Shown here in pieces: positions 44,922-53,449 of a DNA stretch of 53,449 bases. Each line of letters opens with the position of its first letter. Position 1 is the stretch's first letter. The stretch is taken from assembly GCF_004364155.1 (NCBI RefSeq), contig NZ_SOAZ01000022.1:1-53449 (forward strand), written 5' to 3'. The stretch comes from Fonticella tunisiensis. Lineage in GTDB: Bacteria > Bacillota > Clostridia > Clostridiales > Caloramatoraceae. The notes beneath the pieces were generated by a model, which saw only the letters and a program-made list of their open reading frames with translations, did no database searches and was not told the origin of the DNA. Both the position numbers and the translations under genes were made by a program.

Positions 44922-45048
44922 GCCTTAGAACTTCTTTGCTAAGCGTGCTGGTGAATGAAATATATTTTTTATCGCAGCGGCGGTCTGTAGATATTTTCTA
45001 TTTTTATTCAAATATACTTTTCAGCGCAGCACAATATGTTAAATTATA
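44922..45048. repeat. Dispersed intergenic repeat, copy B
   Basis: The second copy of the element at 23083-23208. It shares the first 20 bases exactly and long later blocks such as GAATGAAATATATTTTTTA and CTTTTCAG. It also ends just upstream of a gene on the same strand (msrA). The two copies are 22 kb apart and differ by scattered substitutions. Confidence 0.75.
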
Positions 45049-45110
45049 TTCTTGATTTGTTGAAAATAATTTACTATATTTATAAGCAAGTACTTAAAGG
45101 AGGGGTAAAA

Positions 45111-45674
45111 ATGAGCAATGAAAATAAAAAATATGAAACAGCAATATTTGCAGGAGGATGCTTCTGGTGCATGGTTTCTCCCTTTGATGTTTTAGATGGG
45201 ATAGTAGAAGTTAAATCAGGATATACGGGTGGCCACAAGGAAAACCCAACATATAAAGAGGTTAAGTCACAAACCACAGGACATTATGAAGCGATAAGAA
45301 TTATATATGATCCATCAATAATAAGCTATGAAAAGCTCCTCGATGTTTACTGGAGGCAAATAGATCCTATGGATGACGGAGGTCAGTTCCATGACAGAGG
45401 AGACTCCTACAGAACAGCTATCTTCTACACAACTGAAGAGCAGAGAATAAAGGCTGAAGAATCGAAAAAAGCACTTGAGGAATCAGGGAGATTTCCAGAG
45501 CCAATAGTTACAAAGATACTTCCGGCTTCAACATTTTATCTTGCAGAGGAATATCATCAGGATTTTTACAAGAAGAGCCCCGTTGAGTATAAAGCCGATA
45601 GAAAGATTTCAGGCAGGGATGAATTTATACAGAAATATTGGGGAGACGAGTATTACAGTATATATGAGAAGTAG
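45111..45674 (+). CDS. msrA: Peptide-methionine (S)-S-oxide reductase
   Basis: A 187-residue protein with the MsrA active site [13 protein letters not shown]; catalytic C17 and C20. [39 protein letters not shown] and [10 protein letters not shown] are family motifs. It repairs methionine-S-sulfoxide. There is no fused or neighbouring MsrB. ATG 45111 follows AAGGAGGGG; the track-length extension upstream to 45036 runs through the repeat element and is rejected. Confidence 0.95.
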   Translation: MSNENKKYETAIFAGGCFWCMVSPFDVLDGIVEVKSGYTGGHKENPTYKEVKSQTTGHYEAIRIIYDPSIISYEKLLDVYWRQIDPMDDGGQFHDRGDSYRTAIFYTTEEQRIKAEESKKALEESGRFPEPIVTKILPASTFYLAEEYHQDFYKKSPVEYKADRKISGRDEFIQKYWGDEYYSIYEK

Positions 45675-46042
45675 AAGGCTTTTACACGTATAAAAAATAA
45701 TCTTAATAAAATCCAGTATGCTATTGCAAATAGGTATAAATGCTTATTTGAAGCTATTGCATACTGGAATTTCTATTTATAAGTGTTTCAGGAGAATAAC
45801 AAAAAATGTATTGACGCAGACTAACACTAACATCATATATGGTGCAGGACTCTGCCCACAATATTTCGGGATTTTATATGTACAACCTCATTACAATATA
45901 TGCTTTGATAAGTTCAATGGAATTTGCTAAGCAGGGATATAAATGTTTTCATAATATTATGTTAATTCTGTGTTAGTATATTTATTAAAAGAGTCGAATG
46001 TGATAAAATTTTGTATAAATAGCCTTGGAAGGAGTGGGTTGA
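45675..46042. other. Gene-free interval with a large inverted repeat
   Basis: A 370-base gap. CCAGTATGC and GCATACTGG at 45713-45767 are arms of an inverted repeat whose interior also pairs (CAAATA with TATTTG). There is no T-run, so it is not a standard terminator. The rest has no credible gene; short open frames are not supported by ribosome binding sites. Confidence 0.5.
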
Positions 46043-48772
46043 ATGAGGGGGAATAAAGAGCATATATTAGAATTGATTGCCGAAACCTCCAGGGAGGGAA
46101 AAAAGGGTTTATCAGCAGGAGAAATTGCCCAAAGACTTAATATGCAGCGAAGCAATGTCAGTTCCATACTTAATGAATTGTACAGGCAGGGTTTAGTTCT
46201 TAAAATTAAAGGTAAACCGGTAATTTACACAACATACCCTTCTAAAAAAATTAGAGATCAATCTGTGAAGGAAAATGCCAACTTCGATATGCTTATAGGC
46301 AGTGATAAAAGTTTAAAAAAGTGCATACAACAAGCAAAGGCAGCAATTCTTTATCCCCCAAATGGGCTCCACACGCTTATTCTTGGGCCAAGCGGCGTTG
46401 GAAAAACTATGTTTGCAGAACTTATGTACAAGTTTGCAGTGGAAAATGGTATCTTCGAAATGGATGCACCCTTTATAGCCTTTAACTGTGCTGACTATGC
46501 AAATAATCCACAGCTTCTTATGTCTCATCTATTTGGAAGCAAGAAAGGAGCCTTTACCGGTGCTGATAAGGACAGGGAAGGGATAGTGGCAAAGGCGGAT
46601 GGGGGAGTTCTTTTCCTCGATGAAGTCCATAGACTTCCACCGGAAGGCCAGGAAATGTTGTTTTATTTAATGGATAAAGGCATGTATACTCCTCTAGGAG
46701 ATGAAAATAAAAAGAAGAGCAAAGTGCTTATAATATGTGCAACCACAGAGGATATTGACAACGTTCTTCTCACAACCTTTACAAGAAGAATACCTATGAG
46801 TATAAAGATACCCTCCCTTAATGAAAGGACATTATCTGAAAGGTTTGAACTTATATGTGAATTCTTTAAAATAGAGGCTGCCAGAATAGGAAAGGAAATA
46901 TCGGTTTCAGCTAATACCATAAGGCAACTGCTTCTATACAATTGTCCTGGAAATGTTGGACAGCTAAAAAGCGATATTCAGCTGGGATGCGCCAATGCCT
47001 TCTTGAATTCAATATCAAAGAGAACTAAAAATATAGAGGTTCACTGTACTGATTTTGCACATCACGTAAACCAGGGCCTTTTGCTTTATAAAAACTATGC
47101 CCAGGAGGTAGACAAGTTTATCAATCAGGATGTAAAGCTGTGCTTTACTCCAAAAGGACAGCGAAACAGCATCAGGGAAGGTGACTACTCCTTACCTGAT
47201 AATTTCTATGAAGAGATCGAAAAGAGAATGCAGGAACTCTACAGCAGAGGCATCGGTGAAAATGAAGTTAAGATGCTCATGGAATTTGACATTGAAAATC
47301 ATTTTAAAAGATTTATTAGAAATTTTGAACAGGGCATAAGGAAGGAAGAACTGTCAAAGGTTGTAGACGAAGATATTATAGATATAGTGGAGAACTTTCT
47401 GAAGGTAGCGGGAAAAAAGCTTCAAAAGATATTTCCTACCAAAGTATTTTATGGATTGTCGCTGCATGTAAGTTCCAGCATTAAGAGGCTCAAAGAAAGT
47501 AAGAATATTGTAAACTATAATTTAAGCAATATAATGGAAAAAAATAAAAAAGAGTTTGAAGTAGCCAGGGAATTGGCTCTGGCACTTGAAAAAAGATACA
47601 AAATATCCATTCCAGATGATGATATTGGTTTTATGGCTATGTTTTTAGCAGTGGATGATACAGAAATGCAGCGTATGGAGAACAGGCCTATAATCGTTAT
47701 AGCAATGCATGGAAGGTCAACGGCCTCATCCATGGCGGAGGTAGTGAATAAGTTAGTTGGAGCAAATAACGTATATGCCTATGATATGAGCCTTGACAAG
47801 AGCTCGCAGGTGGCGTATGAGGAGTTGAAGGAGCTTATAGTCAAGAAACATCAGGGGGCAGGAGTAATGCTGCTGGTGGATATGGGATCTTTAGGGGTAT
47901 TCGGAGAGTTGATCAGCAAGGAAACAGAAATAGATATTAAGGTAGTTAATATGGTATCGACTCCTGTGGCGATTGAATGTTCCAGAAAGGCCGTTATAGA
48001 TACGGATATTAACAAAATATATGATGATATCAGTTCTGCCATAAGTCAGTATACTCCTTATAATTCAGAGAAAATACTCCAATCATATAGAACAAATAGT
48101 GATAATGTTATAATTACTCTATGTACTACTGGAGAAGGAAGCGCAGTAAAGCTTAAAAATTATATAGAAAGCAGGCTCAATATAAATAGATATGGCATGC
48201 AGGTGCTTCCAATGTCCCTTAACAACAATGAGTTTACTTACAATATAATCAACAATCTTTCCAAGAAGAAAAATATTGTGGCTATCGTTGGAACGATAGA
48301 TCCTAAAATTCCTGGCATACCATATATATCAACCAGTGAAGTATTTTCAGGGAATAATTGTGGAAAACTCGGATTTATAATAGATAAATTGTATAAAACT
48401 GAATATGAAGATGAAAAACACGATGATTATAATATATTTCTTGAAACTTTAAAAAGTGAGATTTCAAATATTGACCTTTCTAATTTTGAGAAGCTTTACA
48501 GAGAATTTTTAGTAAGACTCGAACAGAAGATTAATAAAAATATAGAATACGGTATATCCATAGGGCTTATGATGCATATGGGGTGTGCAATAAGCAGTAT
48601 GGTGGAAGGAAAACAAACAGCAGCCTGTTATTCAAAGAACTTACTCAAGGAAAAGTATAACTTTGAGTTTAAGTGTATAAAAGAAAGCCTTGCTGATATT
48701 GAGAATTTTTATAATATAGATTTTAGTGATGATGAAGTATGTTTTATTATACAAAATATAATGGGTATATAA
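46043..48772 (+). CDS. LevR/CelR-type sigma-54 activator with PRD and PTS domains
   Basis: A 909-residue regulator. Residues 1-75 are a winged HTH. The AAA+ domain (about 85-320) has Walker A GPSGVGKT (115-122), GAFTGA (169-174, contacts sigma-54) and VLFLDEVHRL. PRD-I covers about 430-545. An EIIA-Man-like domain follows, with H556 in AMHGRSTASSMAE. An EIIB-Gat-like domain starts near 688 (LCTTGEGSA), and PRD-II fills the last 100 residues. Phosphorylation by HPr and the cognate EIIB tunes activity. A sigma-54 promoter and PTS genes follow directly, so these are the likely targets. Confidence 0.93.
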   Translation: MRGNKEHILELIAETSREGKKGLSAGEIAQRLNMQRSNVSSILNELYRQGLVLKIKGKPVIYTTYPSKKIRDQSVKENANFDMLIGSDKSLKKCIQQAKAAILYPPNGLHTLILGPSGVGKTMFAELMYKFAVENGIFEMDAPFIAFNCADYANNPQLLMSHLFGSKKGAFTGADKDREGIVAKADGGVLFLDEVHRLPPEGQEMLFYLMDKGMYTPLGDENKKKSKVLIICATTEDIDNVLLTTFTRRIPMSIKIPSLNERTLSERFELICEFFKIEAARIGKEISVSANTIRQLLLYNCPGNVGQLKSDIQLGCANAFLNSISKRTKNIEVHCTDFAHHVNQGLLLYKNYAQEVDKFINQDVKLCFTPKGQRNSIREGDYSLPDNFYEEIEKRMQELYSRGIGENEVKMLMEFDIENHFKRFIRNFEQGIRKEELSKVVDEDIIDIVENFLKVAGKKLQKIFPTKVFYGLSLHVSSSIKRLKESKNIVNYNLSNIMEKNKKEFEVARELALALEKRYKISIPDDDIGFMAMFLAVDDTEMQRMENRPIIVIAMHGRSTASSMAEVVNKLVGANNVYAYDMSLDKSSQVAYEELKELIVKKHQGAGVMLLVDMGSLGVFGELISKETEIDIKVVNMVSTPVAIECSRKAVIDTDINKIYDDISSAISQYTPYNSEKILQSYRTNSDNVIITLCTTGEGSAVKLKNYIESRLNINRYGMQVLPMSLNNNEFTYNIINNLSKKKNIVAIVGTIDPKIPGIPYISTSEVFSGNNCGKLGFIIDKLYKTEYEDEKHDDYNIFLETLKSEISNIDLSNFEKLYREFLVRLEQKINKNIEYGISIGLMMHMGCAISSMVEGKQTAACYSKNLLKEKYNFEFKCIKESLADIENFYNIDFSDDEVCFIIQNIMGI

Positions 48773-48782
48773 AAGTGGACAA

Positions 48783-49076
48783 TGTGTATAAATTTTATAG
48801 GCTAGTACATTAAATGAGTTTAAAAGCATAGTTGTTTATGCTTAGGAGTGATAAGGCTGAATATATATATCAGCTTTATCACTCCTTTATTTTTTCAGAA
48901 TAGAAAACTAATGTTGGAATATATTGATTGCTGTATATCGTGATATTATAAAATTTAATAAACTTCAAGAACTATATTTATACTCATTGGGCTTGCAGAT
49001 TTAAAATAAAGTTTATGTGTATAACGATGTGTTTATGTTTATGGATAAATTCTTTATATGTATATAATGTGTATAA
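48783..49076. promoter_or_regulatory. Three TGTGTATAA repeats, candidate activator-binding sites
   Basis: TGTGTATAA occurs at 48783-48791, 49016-49024 and 49068-49076, all on the plus strand, with related GATGTGTTTATG between the last two. The closest copies lie about 65 and 115 bases upstream of the sigma-54 promoter. That position fits enhancer-like sites for the LevR-type activator. The first copy lies before the terminator and may be chance. Confidence 0.45.
48844..48895 (+). terminator. Terminator after the activator gene
   Basis: AGGAGTGATAA and TTATCACTCCTT pair, with an inner GCTGA/TCAGC stem and an AT loop, followed by TATTTTTT. It separates the activator from the PTS operon. Confidence 0.85.
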
Positions 49077-49137
49077 GTTTATTCGCTACTACACAGAAAA
49101 TATCTGAAAATATGGCCTTTTTTGACTTATTAAAAAT

Positions 49138-49154
49138 TTGGCATGATATTTGCA
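49138..49154 (+). promoter_or_regulatory. Sigma-54 (-24/-12) promoter
   Basis: TTGGCATGATATTTGCA: GG at 49140-49141 and GC at 49152-49153 are separated by ten bases, matching the sigma-54 consensus TGGCAC-N5-TTGCA closely. It lies about 50 bases upstream of the EIIA start. A sigma-54 activator gene is directly upstream. Confidence 0.88.
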
Positions 49155-49205
49155 CTATATATCAATGAAACAGAAATTAAATTTAATCTAGATGGAGGAA
49201 TGGAT

Positions 49206-49547
49206 ATGTCAGAATCTATAAAGGAAACTATAAGTGAGGAGATAATCTTTCAGCTTATTTCCTATTCTGGAGATGCAAGAAGTCTTATATATGAAGCCTT
49301 TAATCTTGTTGCACAGGGGAAATGTGAAGAAGCTGAAGAAGTATTAAACAGGGCTGATGAATCAATAATAAAGGCTCACAACTTGCAAACAAAGCTAATT
49401 CAGGATGAAGCTTCAGGTAAGGTGCATGAAATAAATCTTTTAGCTTTACACTCACAGGATCATCTGATGACAACTCTTTTAGCAAAAGAGATTATGGGAT
49501 ATATGATATCCATGCAAAAACAAATAAACGGATTAAAGGAAAATTAA
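49206..49547 (+). CDS. PTS EIIA, lactose/cellobiose family
   Basis: A 113-residue helical EIIA. SYSGDARSLIYEAFNLVAQGKCEEAEEVL is the family start. The phosphorylated His is H82 in LLALHSQDHLMTTLLAKE, and D85 nearby holds the trimer metal. ATG 49206 follows GGAGGA (49194-49199). Any start at or before 49143 would precede the transcription start of the sigma-54 promoter. Substrate is a beta-glucoside or similar; chitobiose, cellobiose and lactose cannot be separated here. Confidence 0.92.
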   Translation: MSESIKETISEEIIFQLISYSGDARSLIYEAFNLVAQGKCEEAEEVLNRADESIIKAHNLQTKLIQDEASGKVHEINLLALHSQDHLMTTLLAKEIMGYMISMQKQINGLKEN

Positions 49548-49811
49548 AATAAAAATATGAAAGTTAAAATAGAATTGAAATAAAGGATGTTCAAGGCAGC
49601 ATAATATCTAATTTGGGTACAAGTTAGGTTTGTAGTGGATGGTTAGAGAAAATATATGTCATAACCTATGTAAGGAGGTGGTGGATTAAGCAGTTCCCTG
49701 AGAAAAACAGAAAGCTTTGCTATTAAATCAGCTAAAAGCAGCCTATTGGAAATGTAGATACAGAGGAAAAATTATACTGTATGAAACTAAATTTTACAGG
49801 GAGGGTTTGTA
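49548..49811. other. Interval between EIIA and EIIB genes
   Basis: A 264-base gap inside the PTS operon, longer than expected. A strong ribosome-binding-like AAGGAGGTGGTGG at 49672-49684 is followed by a GTG that stops after one codon. The rest has no clear frame, so a decayed small gene or a regulatory leader is possible. Confidence 0.4.
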
Positions 49812-50120
49812 ATGATAACTATTAGATTGTTCTGCTCCGCAGGAATGTCAACCAGCATGCTCATTAACAAAATCGAGGCAGCAGCTAAGAAGAAGGGACT
49901 TGAAGTTTCAGTAGATGCATTTCCCGAGGCTGAAATGCCAAAGAAATTGGATGGTGTAGATGTAGTTTTACTTGGACCTCAAGTTAAGTTTGCGCTGCCA
50001 AAGGCTAAAAAGCTTTGTGATGAAAGAAATATACCGGTAGATGTTATTAGCCCGGTGGACTATGGAATGATGAATGGCGAAAAAGTTCTTGATCAGGCAT
50101 TAAGATTAATCAAAAAATAA
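49812..50120 (+). CDS. PTS EIIB, lactose/cellobiose family
   Basis: A 102-residue protein. TIRLFCSAGMSTSMLINKIE carries the phosphorylated C8 with the classic CxxGMSTS loop. GVDVVLLGPQVKFALPKAKKL and PVDVISPVDYGMMNGEKVL are typical. It transfers phosphate from EIIA to the sugar in EIIC, encoded 24 bases downstream. GGGAGGG precedes ATG 49812. Confidence 0.94.
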   Translation: MITIRLFCSAGMSTSMLINKIEAAAKKKGLEVSVDAFPEAEMPKKLDGVDVVLLGPQVKFALPKAKKLCDERNIPVDVISPVDYGMMNGEKVLDQALRLIKK

Positions 50121-50144
50121 AAAGCAAAAGGAGGAAGGATTATT

Positions 50145-51470
50145 ATGAGTAAATTAATGGACAGCATGGAAAGCAAATTAATGCCTTTAGCCAGCAAAAT
50201 AGCTTCCAACAGGTATTTGGGTGCTATACGTGATGGCTTTATGCTTGCAATGCCGCTGCTTATAATTGGCGCAATTTTCCTGCTTATAGCCAACTTCCCA
50301 ATTCCAGGTTATTCAGACTTCATGGCAGGAATCTTTGGCAGCAATTGGAGTTCATTCTTTATGAAGCCATTTGATGCCACGATGAATATTATGACTATAT
50401 TCGTCGTTTTTGGTATAGCCTATAACCTTGCACGTCATTATGAACTTGAAGGAGCAAGTACTGGAGCTATTGCACTTGTTGCATTTCTTGTGCTTACACC
50501 TTTCACACTTAAGTTTACACCCGAAGGAAGCAAAGAAGTATTCTTAGTTGGAGGCAACATTCCAATGGAATGGATCGGCTCCAAGGGGTTATTCGTTGGT
50601 ATCCTTACAGCTATATTCTCAACGGAAATTGTTAGGTTTGTTGTTAAGAGAGGCTGGGTTATAAAGATGCCAGATGGCGTTCCACCAGCAGTTTCAAAGT
50701 CATTCTCAGCTTTAATACCAGCAGCTGTAACTATTATCATATTTAACTTTGTAAGGTTATTATTTTCATGGACTTCATACGAAACTATACATGGATTTAT
50801 CTATACAATACTTCAGAAACCATTAACTGCACTGGGGGATTCACTAGGTGCAACACTTATAGCAAACTTATTCATAGGCCTCTTTTGGGTATTTGGTATC
50901 CACGGTGCAAACGTTGTTGGGTCAGTTATGAGCCCAATATGGCTTGCTCTTTCAGCTGAAAACCTTGCGGCTTACCAGGCAGGTAAGGAATTGCCGCACA
51001 TAATTACTTCACAGTTCCAAGAGCTGTACCTCCAACTTGGTGGTTCAGGTTCAACGCTTTCACTCTGTATCGCCATGATAGTTCTTGGTAAGTCACAGCA
51101 AATTAAGAAGCTTGGTAAACTTGCTATATTTCCAGGGTTATTTAACATAAACGAACCAATTACATTTGGCCTTCCAGTGGTTCTTAACCCTGTGATGATG
51201 GTTCCATTTATCCTTACACCTATGATTCTAGCAGTTATATGCTATGTGGCAATTGCTATAGGGCTTGTTCCACCTCCATCAGGAGTATTAGTTCCATGGA
51301 CAACACCTCCAATAATAGGTGGATTCCTTATAGCAGGTATAAGAGGAGCCTTATTGCAGATAGTTGAACTGGTTGTAGCATTTTTAATCTATTATCCATT
51401 CCTGAGAGTTGTAGATAATCAGTATTATGCTCAGGAAAAGCAGGAAGAAGCAGCAGGTGTTTCGATTTAA
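50145..51470 (+). CDS. PTS EIIC, lactose/cellobiose family
   Basis: A 441-residue membrane permease with about ten segments. RDGFMLAMPLLIIGAIFLLIANFP (N-terminal), GIHGANVVGSVMSPIWL, SQFQELYLQLGGSGSTL and FNINEPITFGLPVVLNPVMMVPF are family signatures; the NEP region binds sugar. It completes a one-gene-per-domain EII system. A GGAGGA ribosome binding site precedes ATG 50145. Confidence 0.94.
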   Translation: MSKLMDSMESKLMPLASKIASNRYLGAIRDGFMLAMPLLIIGAIFLLIANFPIPGYSDFMAGIFGSNWSSFFMKPFDATMNIMTIFVVFGIAYNLARHYELEGASTGAIALVAFLVLTPFTLKFTPEGSKEVFLVGGNIPMEWIGSKGLFVGILTAIFSTEIVRFVVKRGWVIKMPDGVPPAVSKSFSALIPAAVTIIIFNFVRLLFSWTSYETIHGFIYTILQKPLTALGDSLGATLIANLFIGLFWVFGIHGANVVGSVMSPIWLALSAENLAAYQAGKELPHIITSQFQELYLQLGGSGSTLSLCIAMIVLGKSQQIKKLGKLAIFPGLFNINEPITFGLPVVLNPVMMVPFILTPMILAVICYVAIAIGLVPPPSGVLVPWTTPPIIGGFLIAGIRGALLQIVELVVAFLIYYPFLRVVDNQYYAQEKQEEAAGVSI

Positions 51471-51550
51471 TTAGATTAAAGACTTGTTTTCATGCGGCTG
51501 CCAGATGAGCATTCGCATGAATCTTTATAAAATATAGTGTGACTGATAAT

Positions 51551-51582
51551 AAATCCGCCGTGTTTAACACGGCGGATTTAAA
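51551..51582. terminator. Bidirectional terminator between PTS and glycosyltransferase genes
   Basis: AAATCCGCCGTGTT and AACACGGCGGATTT form a nearly loopless perfect palindrome with T-rich flanks on both strands. It lies between the convergent EIIC and glycosyltransferase genes. Confidence 0.88.
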
Positions 51583-51594
51583 TTTTTCCTGGGT

Positions 51595-52995
51595 TTAAAA
51601 TCCTTCGAGATCCCTTATTTTAATTTGTCTTGTGTGAAGTGTATGGCTCCACTCTCTGTTATTTTTATTAATGATTCCCTGTATGCTTATCGGTATCCAG
51701 GTTAATGTATAGAGGCCATAGAGTAGATACCATATAAATTCCTTCATTGATTTTCTGCCATTTAGTATGCCTGCTAGAATTATACAAAATAACAAATAGC
51801 TAATTTGTATTATTATGAAAAGCTTTCTATCTATCTGCATCCTGGAGATTATGTCCAGTACAAAAACATTTGCGGAATATAGGCCGAATACTAAAAGGAG
51901 GCGTTTCTTGAGCTTCTTTTCCAGCACCATAACAAAGGGAGTAAACAGAAACTGAAATATTCCATAGGACTTCCACAGTGCAGGAGTAAATAGGCTGGAC
52001 ATAACAAAAATGTTTGCACTTAATTTTCCATCGCCTTTCAGGTATGATAGCAAAATGGAAAGGCCAAGGGCAGCGAATACAAAGGGCTGTAGTATATATA
52101 AAGCACAGTCAAATGCAGCAAAATTTCTTTCCTTAAGTGACTTGGCTATTAGTTTAAAGAAATATCTTGTGGCAACATCTGAATACCCCTGCATCCACCT
52201 TTTTCTCTGATTCCAGGACTGCTTTAATGTTAAAGGCTTCTCATCGTAAACAACAGCATTATGGGCCCAACCGACCTTCTCGCCGTTTAATACAATTTTG
52301 CAGGTAAATTCCAAATCCTCTGTAAGGCAGGTAGCTCCCCAGCCAATGCTTTTTAAAAGTTCGGCATCGACGCAAAAACCTGTACCTCCAAGCTGATTGC
52401 TGAGTCCCAGGTTTTGCCTTGAAATCTGAAATAGTCTGTTTGAACTCCAGAAAGCAATTGAGTAGCACTGGGTAATCCAGGAGTCGGAAGGATTTTTGCT
52501 GTCAAGATAACCCTGGACAACTTTATATCCCTGCTGAAACTTGTAGTTCATTTCATTTAGAAAGTTCTTTGATACCAGATTATCGGCATCAAACACGGCT
52601 ATGACATTGTATTTTTTATCCATCTTAAATAATTTATTAAACATCCATTCAAGTGCATAACCCTTTCCGCTTTTCCTTCTGTTAAACCTTTCAAACACTA
52701 TTGCTCCACTTTCTCTTGCTATAGCAGCTGTATTGTCTGTGCAGTTATCAGCGACAACATATATATCATAAAGTTCCTTAGGATAATCCAGTGATTTAAG
52801 GCTCTCTACTATTTGACCAACAACTAACTCCTCATTATGGGCGGCAACAACAAGCGCGAAAGATTTTTCAGGTTTATATTCAATCTTTTCATTTCTTTTA
52901 TATAGGCCAAAAAAAGATATTATAAGGTAATATAGGGTAAGCATAAAAACTAATATTTGAAATATGGCAGTAACTATATAAATAAAACTCCCCAT
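51595..52995 (-). CDS. Membrane glycosyltransferase, family 2
   Basis: A 466-residue protein. One N-terminal membrane helix (5-30) precedes a GT2 domain with VVAAHNEELVVGQ, VADNCTDNT, the DxD motif VFDADN, TCLTEDLEF (catalytic base) and QRKRWMQG (QxxRW, processive type). Four or more C-terminal helices follow from about residue 290. Relatives make polysaccharides or transfer sugars to lipids. It is transcribed alone from 52995, with GGAGGGG upstream. The product is unknown. Confidence 0.9.
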   Translation of the reverse strand: MGSFIYIVTAIFQILVFMLTLYYLIISFFGLYKRNEKIEYKPEKSFALVVAAHNEELVVGQIVESLKSLDYPKELYDIYVVADNCTDNTAAIARESGAIVFERFNRRKSGKGYALEWMFNKLFKMDKKYNVIAVFDADNLVSKNFLNEMNYKFQQGYKVVQGYLDSKNPSDSWITQCYSIAFWSSNRLFQISRQNLGLSNQLGGTGFCVDAELLKSIGWGATCLTEDLEFTCKIVLNGEKVGWAHNAVVYDEKPLTLKQSWNQRKRWMQGYSDVATRYFFKLIAKSLKERNFAAFDCALYILQPFVFAALGLSILLSYLKGDGKLSANIFVMSSLFTPALWKSYGIFQFLFTPFVMVLEKKLKKRLLLVFGLYSANVFVLDIISRMQIDRKLFIIIQISYLLFCIILAGILNGRKSMKEFIWYLLYGLYTLTWIPISIQGIINKNNREWSHTLHTRQIKIRDLEGF

Positions 52996-53449
52996 GTTCC
53001 CCTCCGTATAATAAAACCCATACAGGATTTATAACTTCATATGAAATTATACCAGAAAATGTTTTGATAGCCAAACAATAATATTAATGAATGGTTAAGA
53101 ATTGCCTTGTTTTGGTAAAAAATTAACGGATTATAGAGAAGTTCTGGTTTATTTCAAAGAATATAAACAAATCTTGAGAACATTGAATTTATTTATAAAT
53201 TTTAAAGTTCCAAATATCATTATAATATTCTGTGGAAAAGTTCCAAGGATTTTTAAAGGAGATATCTAAATCTTATTATTTATATAAATATGCACATAAA
53301 GGCCAATGGTAGTATAATAGAGAATGACAAATGCTCAGAATAGAACAATATTATAACAGAAGTTTCGCAGCTAAAAAAATAAATAGGGCGTAGCCCCTTG
53401 ATATGTAATGGTTTAGATGAATAATAATTGAAATATGTAAATTCCGATT
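52996..53449. other. Gene-free window end
   Basis: About 450 A/T-rich bases upstream of the glycosyltransferase gene with no credible coding frame. A short GGGCGTAGCCC hairpin lies at 53387-53397. Its promoter region lies here but no clear pair of boxes was identified. Confidence 0.5.

Noticed and set aside
45718-45930. 70-residue open frame after msrA
   Set aside because: Begins inside the inverted repeat without a ribosome binding site. The composition is not protein-like.
1-53449. CRISPR arrays, tRNA or rRNA genes
   Set aside because: No regularly spaced repeats, cloverleaf-like segments or ribosomal RNA signatures were seen on either strand.

Overview
The window reads as chromosome from a low-GC, strictly fermentative Firmicute of the class Clostridia. 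The codon usage is rich in ATA, AGA and AGG, ribosome binding sites are strong (GGAGG type), and intrinsic terminators are sharp hairpins. Gene content includes tungsten-type aldehyde:ferredoxin oxidoreductase with NADH-linked Fe-S subunits, several ferredoxins, PTS sugar uptake, a LevR-type sigma-54 activator, and DUF4317 and DUF2680 proteins. A moderately thermophilic Caloramator-like clostridium would fit, but that is inference. No rRNA, tRNA, CRISPR array or intact mobile element was found.

Layout. (1) 1-10,200: an IclR regulator, then a co-directional catabolic cluster: ferredoxin/BFD protein, a LarA-like (nickel-pincer racemase superfamily) protein, a BenE-type carboxylate permease, a divergent NadC paralogue, a MoCF/CinA-type protein ending in five histidines, and the complete lower meta-cleavage pathway (2-oxopent-4-enoate hydratase, acylating acetaldehyde dehydrogenase, 4-hydroxy-2-oxovalerate aldolase). 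It is followed by the decayed 3' end of larC (nickel insertion into the LarA cofactor), a terminator, and the 5' stub of a group II intron. (2) 10,200-18,800: housekeeping and accessory genes: beta-CASP nuclease-like protein with C-terminal repeats, azlCD, pirin, NUDIX, VOC, MBL hydrolase, DUF2156, GNAT. (3) 18,850-23,040: a trehalose locus (treP, treA, treR) whose promoter spacer is itself a palindromic operator. (4) 23,080-27,430: DEAD-box helicase with a leader hairpin, SDR, DUF4317. (5) 27,560-33,350: a six-gene aldehyde oxidoreductase operon (four-cluster ferredoxin, AOR, MoaD, NuoE-, NuoF- and NuoG-like). (6) 33,900-40,270: a dipeptide/oligopeptide ABC operon ending with a NIF3-family gene. 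(7) 40,430-46,000: orphan PAS histidine kinase, HAD phosphatase, small zinc-ribbon protein, secreted DUF2680 protein, MsrA. (8) 46,040-51,580: LevR-type activator followed by a sigma-54 promoter and lactose/cellobiose-family PTS EIIA, EIIB and EIIC. (9) 51,595-52,995: a membrane glycosyltransferase on the minus strand.

How the parts work together. The first cluster probably imports a hydrophobic or aromatic carboxylate and funnels it to pyruvate and acetyl-CoA, with no oxygenase in sight, so the entry chemistry is unknown. The LarA-like protein keeps the cofactor lysine and nickel-ligand histidine spacing of lactate racemase exactly but lacks one catalytic histidine. Together with the His tail and the larC remnant this suggests a nickel-related enzyme; it is the best candidate here for undescribed biology. 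The AOR operon probably oxidises aldehydes to acids with electrons split between ferredoxin and NAD. The sugar loci show two control logics: operator-in-promoter repression for trehalose, and PTS-modulated sigma-54 activation for the lactose/cellobiose-type system.
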